This document shows positions 47,296 to 55,040 of a stretch of 64,000 bases of DNA, piece after piece. A model generated the notes under the pieces. That model was not told the DNA's origin. It ran no database searches and was given only the letters and a program-made list of their open reading frames with translations. This DNA is from Methylogaea oryzae (GTDB taxonomy: Bacteria; Pseudomonadota; Gammaproteobacteria; Methylococcales; Methylococcaceae): the NCBI RefSeq assembly GCF_019669985.1, contig NZ_AP019782.1, positions 3,900,001 through 3,964,000 on the forward strand, in the 5' to 3' direction. How positions within the stretch are numbered: the stretch's first letter is position 1; each line of letters begins with the position of its first letter. A program made the position numbers and the translations under genes.

Positions 47296-47952
47296 TTAGC
47301 GCGTACCGTAAACGACAATGGTTTTGCCTTTGACGTCGATCAGCTTCTGGTTCTGCAATTCCTTCAGCACACGACCGGCCATTTCCCGCGAACAGCCGAC
47401 GATGCGCCCCAACTCCTGGCGGGTGATGCGAATCTGCATGCCTTCCGGGTGGGTCATGGCGTCCGGCTGCTTGCACAAGTCCATCAGCGTGTGGGAAATG
47501 CGCCCGGTGACGTCGGTGAAAGCCAAGTCGCCGACTTTGCGGTTGGTGGTCAGCAAGCGCCCCGCCAACTGCTTGGCCATCATGAACATCACGCCGGTGG
47601 CGTGGGGCGCCAAGTCCGTATGGATCAGCTGATGGAAGCGCTGGTAGCTGATTTCGGCAAACTGGCACGGCTCGCGAGTGCGCACCGTCACGTAACGCAC
47701 CATTTCGCCGAGGAATACGCCCACCTCGCCGACGAACTCCCCTTTGTTGATGTAGGCCAGCACCAGTTCGTGGCCGTCCGCGTCAATCATGCTGACGGAA
47801 ACCGAACCCTCGACGATGTAGAAGAAAGTTTCGCCTTTGTCGCCCGGCTTGATGATGGTGTACTTGGCCGGAAAACGACGCAAATGGCAATGATGGATAA
47901 AGGCCGCCATGTCTGGATGGGTGGTTGCCACTGCGTTTACCAAGTCTTCCAT
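47296..47952 (-). CDS. crp: cAMP-responsive global regulator of the Crp/Vfr type
   Basis: 218 residues, highly similar in pattern to E. coli CRP along its length. The cyclic-nucleotide-binding domain includes KGEFVGEVGVFLGEMVRYVT and RTREPCQFAEISYQRFHQLI (phosphate-binding cassette region), and the C-terminal helix-turn-helix is ITRQELGRIVGCSREMAGRV, ending LIDVKGKTIVVYGTR. It is divergent from the yhfA-type OsmC gene, with speD after that, the order I recall for vfr in Pseudomonas, so it is best regarded as a Crp/Vfr ortholog. The K+ channel genes follow in the same direction. Confidence 0.95.
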   Translation of the reverse strand: MEDLVNAVATTHPDMAAFIHHCHLRRFPAKYTIIKPGDKGETFFYIVEGSVSVSMIDADGHELVLAYINKGEFVGEVGVFLGEMVRYVTVRTREPCQFAEISYQRFHQLIHTDLAPHATGVMFMMAKQLAGRLLTTNRKVGDLAFTDVTGRISHTLMDLCKQPDAMTHPEGMQIRITRQELGRIVGCSREMAGRVLKELQNQKLIDVKGKTIVVYGTR

Positions 47953-48119
47953 ACATGCGCCTTCAGTGCGTTGTTCTAAATAGGGTTTTAGCGGTTTATC
48001 CGGTTAATTTCCTGCATTACGGCGCCAATTGCAAGGCATCCCCCGGCTTGCGCGGCGCATCTACGCCGGCAGCGCGTTTTTGTGGTAGGCTATGCCGCTA
48101 TTTTTCCTTGGGAAATGGT

Positions 48120-48536
48120 ATGAAAGCGCGAGTCAAATGGATCGAGGACAGCTTGTTCGTCGCCGAGTCCGGCAGCGGCCACGCCGTGGTCATCGACGGC
48201 CCGCCGGAAGCCGGCGGCAAGAACCTTGGCCCGCGTCCCATGGAAATGCTGCTCATGGGCGTGGGCGGCTGCAGTTCTTTCGACGTGGTGGACATCCTCA
48301 GGAAAGGCCGCCATCCGATCAAGGGCTGCGAAGTGCACATCAGCGCGGAGCGCGCCGACACCGTACCCAAGGTGTTCACCAAAATACACCTGCACTTCGT
48401 GGTCAGCGGCAACGGCCTGACGGAAAGCGCCGTCAGCCGCGCCGTGAACCTTTCCGCGGAAAAATACTGTTCCGCTTCCATCATGCTGGGCAAAACCGCC
48501 GAAATCAGCCACGACTTCGAAATCGTCGAAGGCTGA
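48120..48536 (+). CDS. yhfA: OsmC-family protein of the YhfA type
   Basis: 138 residues from the ATG at 48120, chosen because MKARVKWIEDSLF aligns with the start of E. coli YhfA. The two redox cysteines of the OsmC fold are present, in MGVGGCSSFDVVDIL and EKYCSASIML. OsmC proteins reduce organic hydroperoxides, though YhfA has no proven substrate. yhfA is next to crp in E. coli too, so this is an old gene pair. Confidence 0.9.
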   Translation: MKARVKWIEDSLFVAESGSGHAVVIDGPPEAGGKNLGPRPMEMLLMGVGGCSSFDVVDILRKGRHPIKGCEVHISAERADTVPKVFTKIHLHFVVSGNGLTESAVSRAVNLSAEKYCSASIMLGKTAEISHDFEIVEG

Positions 48537-48590
48537 CACAGGCGTCCCGGCTCGTTTTACAACCATCCACTGGAGGCTGCTGGCAAGTCG

Positions 48591-49388
48591 ATGGACAAGT
48601 TACAATTACACGGCTTCAACAACCTGACCAAGTCGCTCAGCTTCAACATCTACGACATCTGTTACGCCAAATCGGAACAGGGCCAGCGCCGTTACATCGA
48701 ATACATCGACGAAGCCTATAGCGCCACGCGCTTGACGCAGATCCTCACCGACGTCACCAGCATCATCGGGGCGGAAATCCTCAATGTCGCCCGGCAGGAC
48801 TACGATCCCCAGGGCGCCAGCGTGACCATGCTGATTTCCGAAGGCCACGACGTGCCGGAAACGGTGACCAATGCCGAAACGCCCGGCCCGCTGCCGGAAA
48901 GCGTGGTGGCGCACCTGAACAAAAGCCACATCACGGTGCACACCTACCCGGAGAGCCATCCCCACGCCGGCATCAGCACCTTCCGCGCCGACATCGACGT
49001 GTCCACCTGCGGCCGCATTTCGCCGCTGAAGGCCCTGAACTACCTGATCCACAGCTTCGAGTCCGACATCGTCATCATGGACTACCGGGTGCGCGGCTTC
49101 ACCCGCGACATCGCCGGCCAGAAGCACTACATCGACCACGAGATCACCTCGATCCAGAACTACATCGCCGACGCCACGGCGGACCGTTACCAGATGATCG
49201 ACGTGAACGTGTACCAGGAGAACATCTTCCACACCAAGATGATGTTGAAGGACTTCAACCTGGACAACTACTTGTTCGAGACCGATCAAGGCGCTTTGGA
49301 CAAGGACGAGCGGGAGCAAATCCAGCGCCAGCTCAATCAGGAAATGGCGGAAATCTTCTACGGCCGCAATTACCAGCTGCGCCGCTAA
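48591..49388 (+). CDS. speD: S-adenosylmethionine decarboxylase proenzyme, E. coli type
   Basis: 265 residues. It makes decarboxylated SAM, the aminopropyl donor for spermidine synthesis. The proenzyme self-cleaves at Lys111-Ser112 in [19 protein letters not shown]; Ser112 becomes the pyruvoyl group, the same numbering as E. coli SpeD. The conserved [20 protein letters not shown] contains the Cys that acts in processing and catalysis. It lies 54 bp downstream of yhfA on the same strand. No spermidine synthase (speE) gene is in the window. Confidence 0.97.
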   Translation: MDKLQLHGFNNLTKSLSFNIYDICYAKSEQGQRRYIEYIDEAYSATRLTQILTDVTSIIGAEILNVARQDYDPQGASVTMLISEGHDVPETVTNAETPGPLPESVVAHLNKSHITVHTYPESHPHAGISTFRADIDVSTCGRISPLKALNYLIHSFESDIVIMDYRVRGFTRDIAGQKHYIDHEITSIQNYIADATADRYQMIDVNVYQENIFHTKMMLKDFNLDNYLFETDQGALDKDEREQIQRQLNQEMAEIFYGRNYQLRR

Positions 49389-49403
49389 ACCGTCGGGGAC
49401 TCG

Positions 49404-49430
49404 CTTCGCGCGCGGCGATCGCGCGCGAAG
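49404..49430. terminator. GC-rich stem-loop between speD and glcF
   Basis: CTTCGCGCGCG and CGCGCGCGAAG form an 11-bp perfect stem with a 5-nt loop between the convergent speD and glcF genes. No T-run follows on either strand, so it may be a weak or Rho-aided terminator. Confidence 0.55.
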
Positions 49431-49437
49431 CCCACGC

Positions 49438-50604
49438 CTACAAGCTCCTGGCCAGCAAGGCCACCGGGTGCAGCACCTCCACCGCGCCCTTTCCCGCTTC
49501 CGCCAACCCGGCCCGCAAGTGTCCGGCGCATCCCACATTGGAGGTGGCGACGACATCCGCGTCCGCCACTGAGCCGACGATCTCGTCGCGCAAGCGCGCG
49601 GCCCAATCGGCGCGATCCAAGCCGTAGGTACCGGCGGCGCCGCAGCAGGCCGGCTGGTCGGGCAATAGGGACAACCCCAAGCCCGGAATCTTGCGCAACA
49701 ACCCCGCCGGCGCCGCCGCATCCCGCAACGTACAGGGCGTGTGCAGAACCACGTTGACCGGCACGGGCTTGAGCGCCACGTCGCCGGGCCAGGACAAGTC
49801 CAGCAGGAAACGGCTGACGTCCAGCACCGGCCGCCCCAGCCCGCCTTGCTCCGCCAGGAACGCTCCGCAGCCGCTGGCGCAGGACACGACCGCATCGGTC
49901 CCGGCGAAAGCGCGGCGATTGGCCGCCAGCAAAGGCTCCGCCGCGGACCTGTCCCCGGCGTGCCAGTGCAGGGCGCCGCAGCAATCTTGACCGGCCGGCA
50001 GCGCCACCGCCACGCCCAGCCGGGTGAGCGCAACGATGGCGGCCCGCACGGTATCCGCATCCAACCAATCGCCGCTGCAGCCGACAAACAACGCTACCCG
50101 CGCCGTTTCCGGCCCTTGCGCCGGATAGAACGTCCGCCGTTGCAGGGGTGCCGGCTGGTTAGCCAAGGCTTCCAACGGGGCGGGTACCCAGCGGCGCAAC
50201 CATGGCCGCCAAGCGGACCGCCCATAACCGCGCGCCAAGTCCGCCAGCCGTCTGCGCCAAACGGCGTCGCCCAGGATTTTGCGCGCCAGGCGCCCCCTCG
50301 GCCCGTCGGCGGCTTGCGGCTGGGCGGCGCGGAAATCGTCGAGCAAGCGGCCATAGGGCACTTTGGCCGGACACACCACCTCGCAGCGCCGGCAAGACAG
50401 GCAGTTGCCCAGATGGGTTCGCAGGGCCGGCGTGGCTTGCAGCTTGCCTTCGGCCCAACCCTGCATCAGCGCCAGGCGGCCGCGCGGCGATTCGGCCTCG
50501 TCCCGGCTCAACCGGTAAGTAGGGCAGTACGGCAGGCAAAGGCCGCATTTGACGCACAAATCGGCGGCGGCGAAAGCGCCGGGAGGCGGGGAAAAGCAGG
50601 ACAT
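49438..50604 (-). CDS. glcF: Glycolate oxidase iron-sulfur subunit
   Basis: 388 residues. Two 4Fe-4S clusters are held by Cys17, 20, 23, 27 (CVKCGLCLPYC) and Cys68, 71, 74, 78 (CLSCRRCEVVC). Two CCG domains follow: FVGCSGDW with DCCGALHWH, and HTPCTLRD with ACCGAAGTYG. This is the GlcF electron-transfer subunit of glycolate oxidase. GlcD and GlcE are not in the window. A role in recycling the 2-phosphoglycolate made by RuBisCO oxygenation is consistent with cbbM, but glycolate use alone would also explain it. Confidence 0.93.
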   Translation of the reverse strand: MSCFSPPPGAFAAADLCVKCGLCLPYCPTYRLSRDEAESPRGRLALMQGWAEGKLQATPALRTHLGNCLSCRRCEVVCPAKVPYGRLLDDFRAAQPQAADGPRGRLARKILGDAVWRRRLADLARGYGRSAWRPWLRRWVPAPLEALANQPAPLQRRTFYPAQGPETARVALFVGCSGDWLDADTVRAAIVALTRLGVAVALPAGQDCCGALHWHAGDRSAAEPLLAANRRAFAGTDAVVSCASGCGAFLAEQGGLGRPVLDVSRFLLDLSWPGDVALKPVPVNVVLHTPCTLRDAAAPAGLLRKIPGLGLSLLPDQPACCGAAGTYGLDRADWAARLRDEIVGSVADADVVATSNVGCAGHLRAGLAEAGKGAVEVLHPVALLARSL

Positions 50605-50710
50605 GAGACTGGCGATGGGAAAACGCCATTATACGCCGCCGCTGCGGCGGAACCCGGCGCTGGCGCCGCCCGGGCCGTTCGGAGCAGAGCCGGCGGGGCG
50701 TCCGCGTCGC

Positions 50711-50923
50711 TTATCGCGCCCAGCGGAACAGTTCCCGAACCGTCAGTCGATTCATGAGGCTAAGCCGATATTCCAACGAGCAATCACGGCAGGGATGGTC
50801 GAGGGGCAAGCCAAAGGTGTCCCGCTCCAAGCAGCCCCGAACGTAGTTGGAGGTTTTCGCCGTGGCGCATTCCCCTAACGGCGCGTCCTGGTGCTGGCAA
50901 TCGACGGCGGTCGCTTCGCGCAT
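50711..50923 (-). CDS. Small Cys-rich protein of unknown function
   Basis: 70 residues from the ATG at 50923, which lies 2 bp after the stop of the truncated EAL-like gene. Several Cys are present (VDCQHQ, GECATA, RGCLER, HPCRDCSLEY), the last a CxxC pair that could bind metal. No family recognised. The tail is LTVRELFRWAR. It may be a real small gene or a remnant of the same damaged region. Confidence 0.45.
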   Translation of the reverse strand: MREATAVDCQHQDAPLGECATAKTSNYVRGCLERDTFGLPLDHPCRDCSLEYRLSLMNRLTVRELFRWAR

Positions 50924-50925
50924 AG

Positions 50926-51300
50926 TCACGCCGATGCGCCGCGGGCTTCGCGCATCACCCCGTCGGCCCAATAAACCGCCGGCCAATAGCACAGCCCGGC
51001 GAGTACGCCGTGTCGCCCGCAGCCGCTGTCCAAGGCCGGGCAGGCGACGAACAGCGGCACGTACTGCGACAACTTTTCTATTCCGGCATCGATTAGCGCG
51101 GTAATGAACACTTCCGCCGTCGCCAAATCGGAATCGTCAAACCACGCGCGGCTCGCGCCGGACTGGTGACGACACAACAGCTCGTGGCCGATAATATTGG
51201 TTTTCTGGTCGCAAATAGGCTGCCGAGCGATATGGAAGCGAATATCCTCCTCTTCGCCGCAAAACGCAGCGCTGTCGTTCAGAGAAATTAAAGCCTGCAT
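50926..51300 (-). pseudogene. Truncated EAL/YuxH-type signalling protein fragment
   Basis: 124 residues. RFHIARQPICDQKTNIIGHE is the opening of the N-terminal EAL-like domain of YuxH/CdgR-type EAL-HDOD proteins (pattern ARQPIFD, YELLFR). DSDLATAEVFITALIDAGIE follows the family, but after LFVACPA the sequence stops resembling EAL and ends with a stop codon. No EAL catalytic loop and no HDOD domain follow. Overlap with the upstream HD-GYP gene is 13 nt, so both derive from one operon. I consider it a decayed remnant, although a short regulator cannot be excluded. Confidence 0.6.
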
Positions 51301-52475
51301 GAATCATCCTCTAATTTATTTATATTTTCCTTGAGCGGCGACCACAAATAATCAGGCAACTGCGCCGGCTCCACCGCCTGCTTGACGAATAAGCCCTGCG
51401 TCTGCGCCAAATCCCTCGTCAAAGGACTTGGCGGCTGCCTGCCGTTGGCGTCCAGGACGATGAGCACCCTGGGGCGCAGGCGGTTTTGCTCGGAAACGGA
51501 AACCACTTGGGCGATTTCGCCGCTGCTGAGCTTGACCAGGCAACCGCTGGGATAAATTCCCAATGTGCTGATGAATTTCTCCACCAGCCTGGCGTCGAAC
51601 TGCACCCCTTTCAAACCGTAAAGGTGGCGCAAGGCGGCGGCGGGGGAGAGGGGCTTGCTGTAGCCCCGCTCCCGCGTCAGCGCCTCGTAAACGGAAACGA
51701 TGCTCACCATGCGGGGGAACAGGCCGATGGCATTCGCCTTAAGCCCCTGGGGATACCCGCTGCCATCCACCCACTCATGATGGCAATGGACGATTTTTAG
51801 GACGCTTTCGGAGCAGGCGCGCGAGGCAGCCAGCATGCGCAGGCCGTACAAAACGTGCTTCTCCAATACGGCGCGTTCCTCCGCGGACATCTTGTCCGTT
51901 TTGTGCAAGATCTCGTCGGGAACCTGCAGCATGCCGACGTCGTGCAACAAGGCGCCCAAGCCCAGGTCGTGCAATGTGGCCTTGGGTATGCCGATCGCCT
52001 TGCCGAAGGCCAACGTCAAAATGCACACATTGACGGACTTGCGCGCCAAGCTGTCGTGCTTGTCCTTGAGCGACGTCAGGCAAAGCAGGGCGTTGCTGTC
52101 GGCCAGGACGCTCAGCGTCAGGTCCCGCACCACGGCGCGCGCCGCATTGCCGTCGATGCTGCCGCCCAGGCGCGCGTCCTCGAACACCTCTTCCAACACG
52201 CTGTAGCTGTGCCGATACAACGCGGCGGCGCTCCCCTGCGGAGCGTCGCCCTGGCCGTCCACGTTACTGGCCGGCGCGGTTGGCGTCTTGGCGCGATCGC
52301 TGCCTTTCGCCGTGTCCACGTAGACGTATTGGCAACATTCCCGCAAGCGGCACAACTCGGCCTCGGAGTCGATAGTGCGGCCGTCGGACCAAAAAGACGT
52401 GTCCACCCAACCGCGTTCTATACGACAGACGTACATCCCCACTTGGAGTTGTTCGACGGGAAAGCGCTTAATCAT
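51288..52475 (-). CDS. HD-GYP-domain protein with DUF3391, probably degenerate
   Basis: 395 residues. The N-terminal DUF3391 (IKRFPVEQLQVGMYVCRIER) is followed by an HD-GYP domain at about 130-310. HDVG (178-181) and HHEWVDGSGYP (232-242) are present. Two usual active-site residues differ: the Lys of HDIGK is Met182, and the metal-ligand Asp of the RIxxVxDxxDAL helix is Ser261 (SIVSVYEAL). A poor catalyst, or a c-di-GMP sensor, is therefore more likely than an active phosphodiesterase. It heads a unit with the EAL fragment. The C-terminal 100 residues are a beta-rich extension (GCLVKLSSGEIAQVVSVSEQ). Confidence 0.85.
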   Translation of the reverse strand: MIKRFPVEQLQVGMYVCRIERGWVDTSFWSDGRTIDSEAELCRLRECCQYVYVDTAKGSDRAKTPTAPASNVDGQGDAPQGSAAALYRHSYSVLEEVFEDARLGGSIDGNAARAVVRDLTLSVLADSNALLCLTSLKDKHDSLARKSVNVCILTLAFGKAIGIPKATLHDLGLGALLHDVGMLQVPDEILHKTDKMSAEERAVLEKHVLYGLRMLAASRACSESVLKIVHCHHEWVDGSGYPQGLKANAIGLFPRMVSIVSVYEALTRERGYSKPLSPAAALRHLYGLKGVQFDARLVEKFISTLGIYPSGCLVKLSSGEIAQVVSVSEQNRLRPRVLIVLDANGRQPPSPLTRDLAQTQGLFVKQAVEPAQLPDYLWSPLKENINKLEDDSCRL

Positions 52476-52967
52476 CCTTTGTATCGATGAATTCCTAAGT
52501 CAACAAGGCACACCCCTTGCTGCGCCCACGGCAACGGTCAAGGGGACGAGGTCGCCGCACCAAAACGATGGAACGAATCAAGGAAACGCCGATACGGCCG
52601 CGCGCGTCCCTAAAACTAACGCCAGCGTAGAGGATATTTGCGAGATGCGCGGGTTGGCCGAACAATTGGCCGACACCGGCAAGCGGAACAGAGGAAAAAT
52701 AGGCGATTGCCTGAGTCGGCTGGCGCGCGCGAAACGTCTAACGCGACGCTAACCGGAACACAGAAAGGGGCATACCGACATCAGCGCGGCGGGAGTGCTG
52801 CGCCGGAAAGGGGACAAACGTACGCAGCACTGCCGCGTGACGCGAGGAATCCGCTACGGTGGCGCCATCCCATTGGCACGTGAATTCCCTAAGGGGCTGA
52901 AGTATAGGGCGTTTCGCAACGACTGGCAACGAAGGCGGATCGCCGGCCGGCGATCCGTTTCATCCAC
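52476..52967. other. Intergenic region between purH and the HD-GYP gene
   Basis: About 490 bp with no well-supported gene. A plus-strand open frame of 125 codons (52375-52752) ends ADTGKRNRGKIGDCLSRLAR, but it starts inside the HD-GYP gene on the other strand and has no ribosome-binding site, so it is not called. purH ends with no visible intrinsic terminator in the first 60 bp. The HD-GYP promoter should lie here. Confidence 0.5.
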
Positions 52968-54539
52968 TCAGTGGCGGAAATGCCGCATGCCGGTGAACAC
53001 CATGGCGATGCCGTGCTCGTCGGCAGCGGCGATCACTTCTTCGTCGCGCACCGAGCCGCCCGGCTGGATGACGGCGGTGATGCCCACGGCGGCGGCGGAG
53101 TCCAGGCCGTCGCGGAACGGCAGGAAGGCGTCGGAAGCCATCACCGAGCCTTTCACTTCCAAGCCTTCGTCGCTGGCCTTGAGGGCGGCGATTTTGGCGG
53201 AATAGACGCGGCTCATCTGGCCGGCACCGATGCCGACGGTTTGCAGGTTCTTGGCGTAGACGATGGCGTTGGATTTGACGAACTTGGCGGCGCGCCAGGC
53301 GAACCAAAGGTCTTCCAGCTCTTGCGCCGTGGGCTGGCGGCGGCTCACCACGCGGATGTCCTCGCGCTTGACGTAAGAGTCGTCGCGGTCCTGCACCAGC
53401 AGGCCGCCGTTGACGCGCTTGAAGTCCCAGGCGGCGGCGGGCACGTCCGGCCACAGTCCGCATTCCAGCACCCGCACGTTCTGCTTGGCGGCCAGCACCG
53501 CCTGGGCGTCCTTATCCACCGACGGGGCAATGATGACTTCCACGAACTGGCGGCCGACGATGGCCTGCGCCGTGGCGGCGTCCAACGGGCGGTTGAAGGC
53601 GATGATGCCGCCGAAGGCCGAGGTCGGGTCGGTGGCGTAAGCCTTGTCGTAAGCGGCCAGCAAGCTCCCTTCCAAGCCGATGCCACAGGGGTTGGCGTGC
53701 TTGACGATGACGCAGGCCGGGCTTTCCGGAAAAGCCTTGACGCATTCCAGCGCCGCGTCGGCGTCGGCGATGTTGTTGTAGGACAGTTCCTTGCCCTGCA
53801 GTTGGCGGGCGCTGGCGATGCTGCCGGCGGGCGGGCTGTCTTCCGTGTAAAAAGCGGCGCCCTGGTGGGGGTTTTCGCCATAGCGCATGGATTGGGCCAG
53901 GCGGAACGACAGATCGAGGCGCTGCGGGAAGCTTTGCGTCGGCGCCTTGCCCAAGTAGGCGGCGATGGTGGTGTCGTAACGGCCGGTGTGCTCGAACGCT
54001 TTCACCGCCAGGCGGAAGCGGGTGTCGGCGCCCAAGGCGCCCTTATTGGCGGCCATTTCCGCCAACAGGGCCGGATAGTCGGCCGGATCTACCGCGATGG
54101 CGACGGAAGCGTGGTTCTTGGCCGCGGCACGCACCATGGTGGGGCCGCCGATGTCGATGTTCTCGATGGCGTCTTCCAGCGTGCAGTCCGGCTTGGCGAC
54201 GGTGGCCTCGAAGGGATAGAGGTTCACCACCACCAGATCGATGGGGGCGATGCCGTGGGCCGCCATGGCGGACTCGTCCTGGCCGCGCCGGCCGAGGATG
54301 CCTCCGTGGATTTTCGGGTGCAGGGTCTTGAGGCGGCCGTCCATCATTTCCGGGAAGCCGGTGTAGTCGGACACTTCCCGCGCCGGGATGCCTTCCGCCG
54401 CCAGGAGCTTGGCGGTGCCGCCGGTGGAAAGGATTTCCACGCCCAGGCGGTGCAGCTCGCGGCAGAAATCGGCCACGCCGGCTTTATCGGAAACGCTGAC
54501 CAGGGCGCGTTGGATGGTGATGGGGGCGCTGTGGGACAT
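52968..54539 (-). CDS. purH: Bifunctional AICAR transformylase / IMP cyclohydrolase
   Basis: 523 residues. It does the last two steps of IMP synthesis. The N-terminal MGS-type cyclohydrolase shows [20 protein letters not shown] and [18 protein letters not shown]; the C-terminal transformylase shows [19 protein letters not shown], with the catalytic Lys-His. TAAGGAA precedes the ATG. It lies 10 bp downstream of fis. This fis-purH adjacency is usual in several gammaproteobacteria, often as dusB-fis-purH-purD; neither dusB nor purD is next to it here. Confidence 0.97.
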   Translation of the reverse strand: MSHSAPITIQRALVSVSDKAGVADFCRELHRLGVEILSTGGTAKLLAAEGIPAREVSDYTGFPEMMDGRLKTLHPKIHGGILGRRGQDESAMAAHGIAPIDLVVVNLYPFEATVAKPDCTLEDAIENIDIGGPTMVRAAAKNHASVAIAVDPADYPALLAEMAANKGALGADTRFRLAVKAFEHTGRYDTTIAAYLGKAPTQSFPQRLDLSFRLAQSMRYGENPHQGAAFYTEDSPPAGSIASARQLQGKELSYNNIADADAALECVKAFPESPACVIVKHANPCGIGLEGSLLAAYDKAYATDPTSAFGGIIAFNRPLDAATAQAIVGRQFVEVIIAPSVDKDAQAVLAAKQNVRVLECGLWPDVPAAAWDFKRVNGGLLVQDRDDSYVKREDIRVVSRRQPTAQELEDLWFAWRAAKFVKSNAIVYAKNLQTVGIGAGQMSRVYSAKIAALKASDEGLEVKGSVMASDAFLPFRDGLDSAAAVGITAVIQPGGSVRDEEVIAAADEHGIAMVFTGMRHFRH

Positions 54540-54549
54540 GGGGGATTCC

Positions 54550-54810
54550 TTATTCCAGACCGAGTTGGGCCATTTTCTTGCGCAGGGTGCTGCGGCTCAG
54601 GCCGAGCATTTGCGCGGCCTTGGTTTGGTTATAACCGGACTGCTCCAGCACGGTCTGAAGCAACGGCCTTTCCACTTCGCGCAACACCATGGCATGGAGG
54701 TCGCTGACTGGATAGCCGTCCAATTGCGCGAAATAACCTTGCAGGGCGCGCTTCACCTGTTCGCTCAACAGCAGAGCGCCATCCGGCGCTTGCGTGGGGT
54801 CGGAAGCCAT
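54550..54810 (-). CDS. fis: Nucleoid-associated protein Fis
   Basis: 86 residues from the ATG at 54810; the longer frame starting upstream is less likely because it adds an unlike tail. The C-terminal helix-turn-helix [20 protein letters not shown] with [12 protein letters not shown] is canonical Fis, and [20 protein letters not shown] is the dimerisation part. It binds and bends DNA and regulates rRNA and other promoters. It is followed by purH in the same operon. Confidence 0.94.
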   Translation of the reverse strand: MASDPTQAPDGALLLSEQVKRALQGYFAQLDGYPVSDLHAMVLREVERPLLQTVLEQSGYNQTKAAQMLGLSRSTLRKKMAQLGLE

Positions 54811-54912
54811 AAGCTCGTTATCCGTTGGTTTTTTTGTCTTAACTCGCGGGCTTTGCCCGCCGCTCGTGGCGAGGCGTAGATGCACCCCCAAATCGCAGGG
54901 ACGGCTTTTCCA

Positions 54913-54933
54913 GCCCCTCGCCCTCGAGAGGGC
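54913..54933. repeat. Partial GC-rich palindromic repeat upstream of fis
   Basis: GCCCCTCGCCCTCGAGAGGGC resembles one arm pair of the interspersed repeats found in lhr, polA and cbbO. It is short and lies in the 230-bp gap between fis and cbbO. Confidence 0.35.
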
Positions 54934-55040
54934 CAGCGGCGCAATGGTGCGGGAATGCGGTTATTGTAGTGGAATCGCCGGAACGGAACAAACCGCTCGG
55001 CCGGCCAAGCCAAGCCGTCCGGCGCGACGGCGCGCCGGTT

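Noticed and set aside
52375-52752. Plus-strand 125-codon open frame downstream of HD-GYP
   Set aside because: Begins inside the HD-GYP gene on the other strand, no ribosome-binding site and no family features.
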